In this document: positions 5,479-7,912 of the stretch, one piece after another
Layout of the letters: every line of letters starts with the position of its first letter
Position numbering within the stretch: position 1 is the first letter of the stretch
Source of the DNA: an uncultured Clostridia bacterium
GTDB taxonomy: Bacteria; Bacillota; Clostridia; Christensenellales; Borkfalkiaceae
NCBI GenBank assembly: GCA_947174975.1
Contig: CAMWLA010000054.1
Location: 1-7,912, forward strand
Direction: 5' to 3'
DNA length: 7,912 bases
Translations under genes and position numbers: made by a program
Notes under the pieces: generated by a model
Database searches by the model: none
What the model saw: only the letters and a program-made list of their open reading frames with translations
What the model was told of the DNA's origin: nothing

Positions 5479-6261
5479 AAGCTTGAACGAAAGCGCGTTA
5501 CTTTTAATATCTTCGATTGCTTTTTTAATTTCGGGTTCGGAATAGTCGCACTCGGCTTCGATAAAAAAGCGAAACTCATCGACCGCGTCCTTTATAGGGC
5601 GCGATTGTAATTTCGACATATTCAAGCCGTGAAAAGCTATGCGCTTTAAAAGATTTAAAAGCCCGCCCGAAACGTTGGGGCAAGTTACCGAAAAATAAAT
5701 CTTTTTCGTAGATTTATTTTCATCGACTTGTCCGCGAACCACTTTTAAAAAGTGGGTTACGTTTTCGCTGTAATCTGCGATATTGTTCTCTGAAAGGGTT
5801 ATCCCCTCTCTTTGAGTGTGCGCTCCGACGATGCCCGCGTCTTCCTCCGTCTTAATCATATCAAGGCTTGCGGAAGTTGACGGCACTGCGATAAGCTGGG
5901 CCTTGGGAAAGTTTTCAAAGAGATAACCCGCGCACTGGTCAAGCGCTTGGCGGTGTGAATACACGCGCTTTATCCGCTTTATATCCGCGCCGTTTAAGGT
6001 TGCAAGGCGGTGTTCGATTTTTATTATCCCCTCTTCCACGGCGATAATATCGGGGGTTGCCTGCAGCAAATCGATATTCTGTATAACCCCGCCGTTTAAG
6101 TTGTTTTCAATGGGAATAACCGTGCAATCCACTTCGCCCGAAGTCAAGGCGCGCATTATCTGCGGGAAGCTGTCGTACGCACAAAGCTCGTTCGACGGCG
6201 TCATTTTTTTTGCCGCAAGATAGCTATAACTCCCCTCGGGTCCGAGATAAGCCGTTTTCAT
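5464..6261 (-). CDS. pheA: Prephenate dehydratase, monofunctional, with ACT domain
   Basis: A 265-residue enzyme that converts prephenate to phenylpyruvate, the committed step to phenylalanine. The catalytic domain (about 1-180) shows GPEGSYS (7-13), VIPIENNLNGGV (48-59), YSHRQALDQC (101-110) and NVTHFLKV (167-174). A C-terminal ACT domain (about 187-265) carries the phenylalanine-binding segment, here GLNMSKLQSRP (212-222). There is no chorismate mutase domain. Two motifs depart from the norm: the active-site TRF is T169-H170-F171, keeping the catalytic Thr but losing the Arg, and the allosteric ESRP is QSRP. The start is ATG 6261, with GGAG eight bases upstream; its A is the last base of the DAHP synthase stop codon (TAATG), so the two are translationally coupled. 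The longer frame to 6318 lies inside the upstream gene. The stop overlaps the end of convergent ylbJ. Confidence 0.95.
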   Translation of the reverse strand: MKTAYLGPEGSYSYLAAKKMTPSNELCAYDSFPQIMRALTSGEVDCTVIPIENNLNGGVIQNIDLLQATPDIIAVEEGIIKIEHRLATLNGADIKRIKRVYSHRQALDQCAGYLFENFPKAQLIAVPSTSASLDMIKTEEDAGIVGAHTQREGITLSENNIADYSENVTHFLKVVRGQVDENKSTKKIYFSVTCPNVSGGLLNLLKRIAFHGLNMSKLQSRPIKDAVDEFRFFIEAECDYSEPEIKKAIEDIKSNALSFKLLGAY

Positions 6262-7283
6262 TACGCTTTCTCCGCGACTTCTAAAATAAGCCGTTTCGTA
6301 TCTTCCCAGCCGAGGCACGCGTCGGTTATCGACTTGCCGTAAATAATATCCTCTTTCTGGTTGCCCTCTTCGATGAAGCTTTCAACCATAAAGCCCTTTA
6401 CTATCTTTTTGAAATCTGCGCTGTACACGCGGTTGCGCATAACCTCTTCGGAAATACGTATCTGCTGATAGAACTGCTTGCCGCTGTTGGAATGGTTGCA
6501 GTCTATTATTACGGCGGGATTTTTCAAATCCGATTTTGCATAGCTTTCGGCAAGCTGCATTACCGTTTCGTAGTGATAGTTGGGAATATCGTTGCCGTAG
6601 CTGTCAACCGCACCGCGCAAAATAGAATGGGCAAGGCAGTTTCCGTCCGTTTCCACTTGCCAGCCGTTAAGCTTAAACACTTGCGCGCTTTGTGCCGCGT
6701 AAACGGAATTTAAAAGCGTGATAATAGAACCGCTCATAGGGTTCTTTACCCCGACGGGAACGTCAATTCCGCTTGCAACCAAGCGGTGAAGCTGATTTTC
6801 GCACGAACGCGCGCCGACGGCGATATACGACAGCAAATCGTCAACGTAGTGGATATTCGCGGGGTAAAGCATTTCGTCCGCGGCGGAAAGTCCGCTTGCT
6901 TCTATCGCCTTGATATTCAGCTCCCTTATAGCGTAAATACCCTTTAAAATATCTTCCGATTTCGTAGGGTCGGGCTGGGAAAACATTCCTTTGTAGCCCA
7001 CTCCGCGCGTGCGGGGCTTGTTGGTATATATCCTGGGCACAAGCACTACCTTGTCCTTGACTTGTTCGTTAAGCTTGCCAAGTCTTTCAACGTAGTCCAA
7101 AACGGGCTTCGCTTCGTGCGCGGAGCAAGGTCCTATTATTAAAATAAGCTTATCGCTCTTGCCGGTGATTACGTCGGTTACAAGCTTGTCCCGCTCCTTT
7201 TTAATTTTTTTAAGGTTTGCGGGAAGGGGCATTTTATCGAGTATTTCTTCTGGGTCGGGTATTCTGATTTTCTTGTTAAACAT
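6261..7283 (-). CDS. aroF: 3-deoxy-7-phosphoheptulonate (DAHP) synthase, class I (AroG/AroF type)
   Basis: A 340-residue cytoplasmic enzyme that condenses phosphoenolpyruvate and erythrose 4-phosphate, the first step of the shikimate pathway. It is of the E. coli AroFGH type: GPCSAHE (51-57), VPRIYTNKPRT (82-92), VGARSCENQLHR (156-167), GVKNPMSG (178-185), LRGA (222-225), IDCNHSNSGK (260-269), MVESF (299-303) and GKSITDACLGWED (316-328). By alignment with AroG the metal ligands are Cys53, His264, Glu301 and Asp321, all present. The length is close to AroG (350) and there is no fused ACT or chorismate mutase domain. ATG 7283 has AAAGGA (7294-7289) five bases upstream. Its first eight bases overlap the end of coaD and its stop overlaps the pheA start, so all are expected in one operon. 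Placement beside pheA suggests the isozyme serves phenylalanine synthesis; which amino acid inhibits it cannot be read. The choice among aroF, aroG and aroH symbols is arbitrary. Confidence 0.95.
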   Translation of the reverse strand: MFNKKIRIPDPEEILDKMPLPANLKKIKKERDKLVTDVITGKSDKLILIIGPCSAHEAKPVLDYVERLGKLNEQVKDKVVLVPRIYTNKPRTRGVGYKGMFSQPDPTKSEDILKGIYAIRELNIKAIEASGLSAADEMLYPANIHYVDDLLSYIAVGARSCENQLHRLVASGIDVPVGVKNPMSGSIITLLNSVYAAQSAQVFKLNGWQVETDGNCLAHSILRGAVDSYGNDIPNYHYETVMQLAESYAKSDLKNPAVIIDCNHSNSGKQFYQQIRISEEVMRNRVYSADFKKIVKGFMVESFIEEGNQKEDIIYGKSITDACLGWEDTKRLILEVAEKA

Positions 7284-7764
7284 TTTTATCCTTTATAAGT
7301 TTTTCTATATCTTCGTATATTTGCGCGGGAACGTATTGCGCGCAGTCCTTTTTGAATTTGAACGAATTTCTGACGAGTGACGAGCTTATATGCAAGCTGT
7401 CTTGCTCGGCGGGAATATATATCGTCACTATGTCTTTTTTCAATTTTTTATTTGCGTAGAAGTTTGCGTTTTCGTACTCGAAATCGACGGTATTGCGCAC
7501 TCCGCGCACAAAAAACGGCGTATTTTCCTTTTCAAGCAAATCTACCGCCGCGCCGTCGTAGGAGATAACGCGCACTCTTTTTTCGTCCGCAAAAAGCTTT
7601 TTTAAAAGCTTTGTCCTCTCCTCTACGGTAAACAGAGTGGTTTTATCGGGGTTAATCATAACGGCGACTACTACCTCGTCGAATATCTTCAAGCAGTTTT
7701 CGACCACTTGTTTATGTCCCGTTGTGGGCGGGTCGAACGAACCCGCAAACACACACTTTTTCAT
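7276..7764 (-). CDS. coaD: Phosphopantetheine adenylyltransferase
   Basis: A 162-residue nucleotidyltransferase that joins 4'-phosphopantetheine and ATP to dephospho-CoA and pyrophosphate, the penultimate step of coenzyme A synthesis. The family motifs are complete: GSFDPPTTGH (8-17, containing the TxGH nucleotide-binding signature), NPDKTTLFTVEER (38-50), VRGVRNTVDFEYE (86-98) and HISSSLVR (125-132). The length is normal (bacterial CoaD is about 160). ATG 7764 shares its A with the rsmD stop codon (TAATG), with AGGTG four bases upstream inside rsmD, and its end overlaps the DAHP synthase start by eight bases. The rsmD-coaD pair is a widespread arrangement in Bacillota (ylbH-ylbI in B. subtilis). 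Continuation into aromatic amino-acid genes is less usual. Confidence 0.97.
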   Translation of the reverse strand: MKKCVFAGSFDPPTTGHKQVVENCLKIFDEVVVAVMINPDKTTLFTVEERTKLLKKLFADEKRVRVISYDGAAVDLLEKENTPFFVRGVRNTVDFEYENANFYANKKLKKDIVTIYIPAEQDSLHISSSLVRNSFKFKKDCAQYVPAQIYEDIEKLIKDKNV

Positions 7765-7912
7765 TATTCACCTACTTTAAAAAACGTTAAATACGTTTTT
7801 CCGTATTTCCTTTCGTCAAACTTTTCCAAACCGTCAATTCCGTTCTCGCAGCTTCTGTCGCGCTCGTAAATTACAACGCCGTCATCGCTTAAATGATTGC
7901 CCTTTGCAATAA
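7764..7912 (-). CDS. rsmD: 16S rRNA (guanine-966-N2)-methyltransferase RsmD, C-terminal end only
   Basis: The last 48 codons and the TAA stop (7766-7764) of a gene entering from the right edge. The visible residues include GVVIYERDRS followed by FDERKYGKTYLTFFK, which match the end of RsmD: a strand V-V-I-Y-E and the closing K-Y-G-x-T-x-L-x-F-F. RsmD is an S-adenosylmethionine-dependent methylase of 16S rRNA G966. The N-terminal catalytic part, including the NPPY motif, lies outside the window. The call rests on this tail and on its one-base overlap with coaD, its usual partner (ylbH-ylbI). Confidence 0.85.
   Translation of the reverse strand, partial: IAKGNHLSDDGVVIYERDRSCENGIDGLEKFDERKYGKTYLTFFKVGE

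Noticed and set aside
5739..5755. Eight-base inverted repeat CCACTTTT-A-AAAAGTGG inside pheA, over the THF codons
   Set aside because: It is within coding sequence, has a one-base centre and no neighbouring gene end, so it is most likely a chance palindrome.

Overview
The window looks like a piece of chromosome from a member of the Bacillota (Firmicutes), most likely class Clostridia from an endospore-forming lineage. Three things point there: a YlbJ-type sporulation membrane protein, a PdaB-type polysaccharide deacetylase, and the run rsmD, coaD, ylbJ, ylbK, which matches the ylbH-ylbI-ylbJ-ylbK run of Bacillus subtilis. Start sites mostly carry GGAGG-like ribosome binding sites and intrinsic terminators are present. 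Genus cannot be read from the sequence. Most genes are on the minus strand.

Left end (1-690): an unrecognised, incomplete minus-strand gene is divergent from a small Cro/C1-type (XRE) repressor-like gene. About 70 bases separate them, holding two overlapping perfect palindromes (348-366) and promoter-like -10 elements on both strands. A hairpin (656-679) ends the repressor gene and, from the other side, the next unit.

Middle left (685-2389): a PdaB-like polysaccharide deacetylase is followed on the minus strand by a tandem-OB-fold single-stranded-DNA-binding-like protein. No clear terminator lies between them, so they are probably co-transcribed. A strong minus-strand terminator (2339-2371) separates them from the upstream unit.

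Middle (2390-4494): a patatin-like hydrolase (YlbK type) and the replication-fork ATPase rarA form a tight two-gene minus-strand unit, with two bases between stop and start.

Right (4528-7912): ylbJ runs on the plus strand, head-to-head with the patatin gene (33 bases between start codons) and tail-to-tail with pheA (15-base overlap of coding ends). The right-hand minus-strand unit is rsmD (3' end only), coaD, a class I DAHP synthase and prephenate dehydratase. Its genes overlap by 1, 8 and 1 bases, so they are very probably one operon joining coenzyme A synthesis with the first step of the shikimate pathway and the phenylalanine branch.

I see no tRNA, rRNA, CRISPR array, insertion sequence or phage structural gene. 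I do not see a convincing new multi-gene system. The points most worth a second look are the divergent palindromic operator with apparently leaderless starts, the altered active-site and allosteric motifs of PheA, the non-canonical two-OB SSB-like protein, and the aromatic-pathway genes set inside the ylb gene run.
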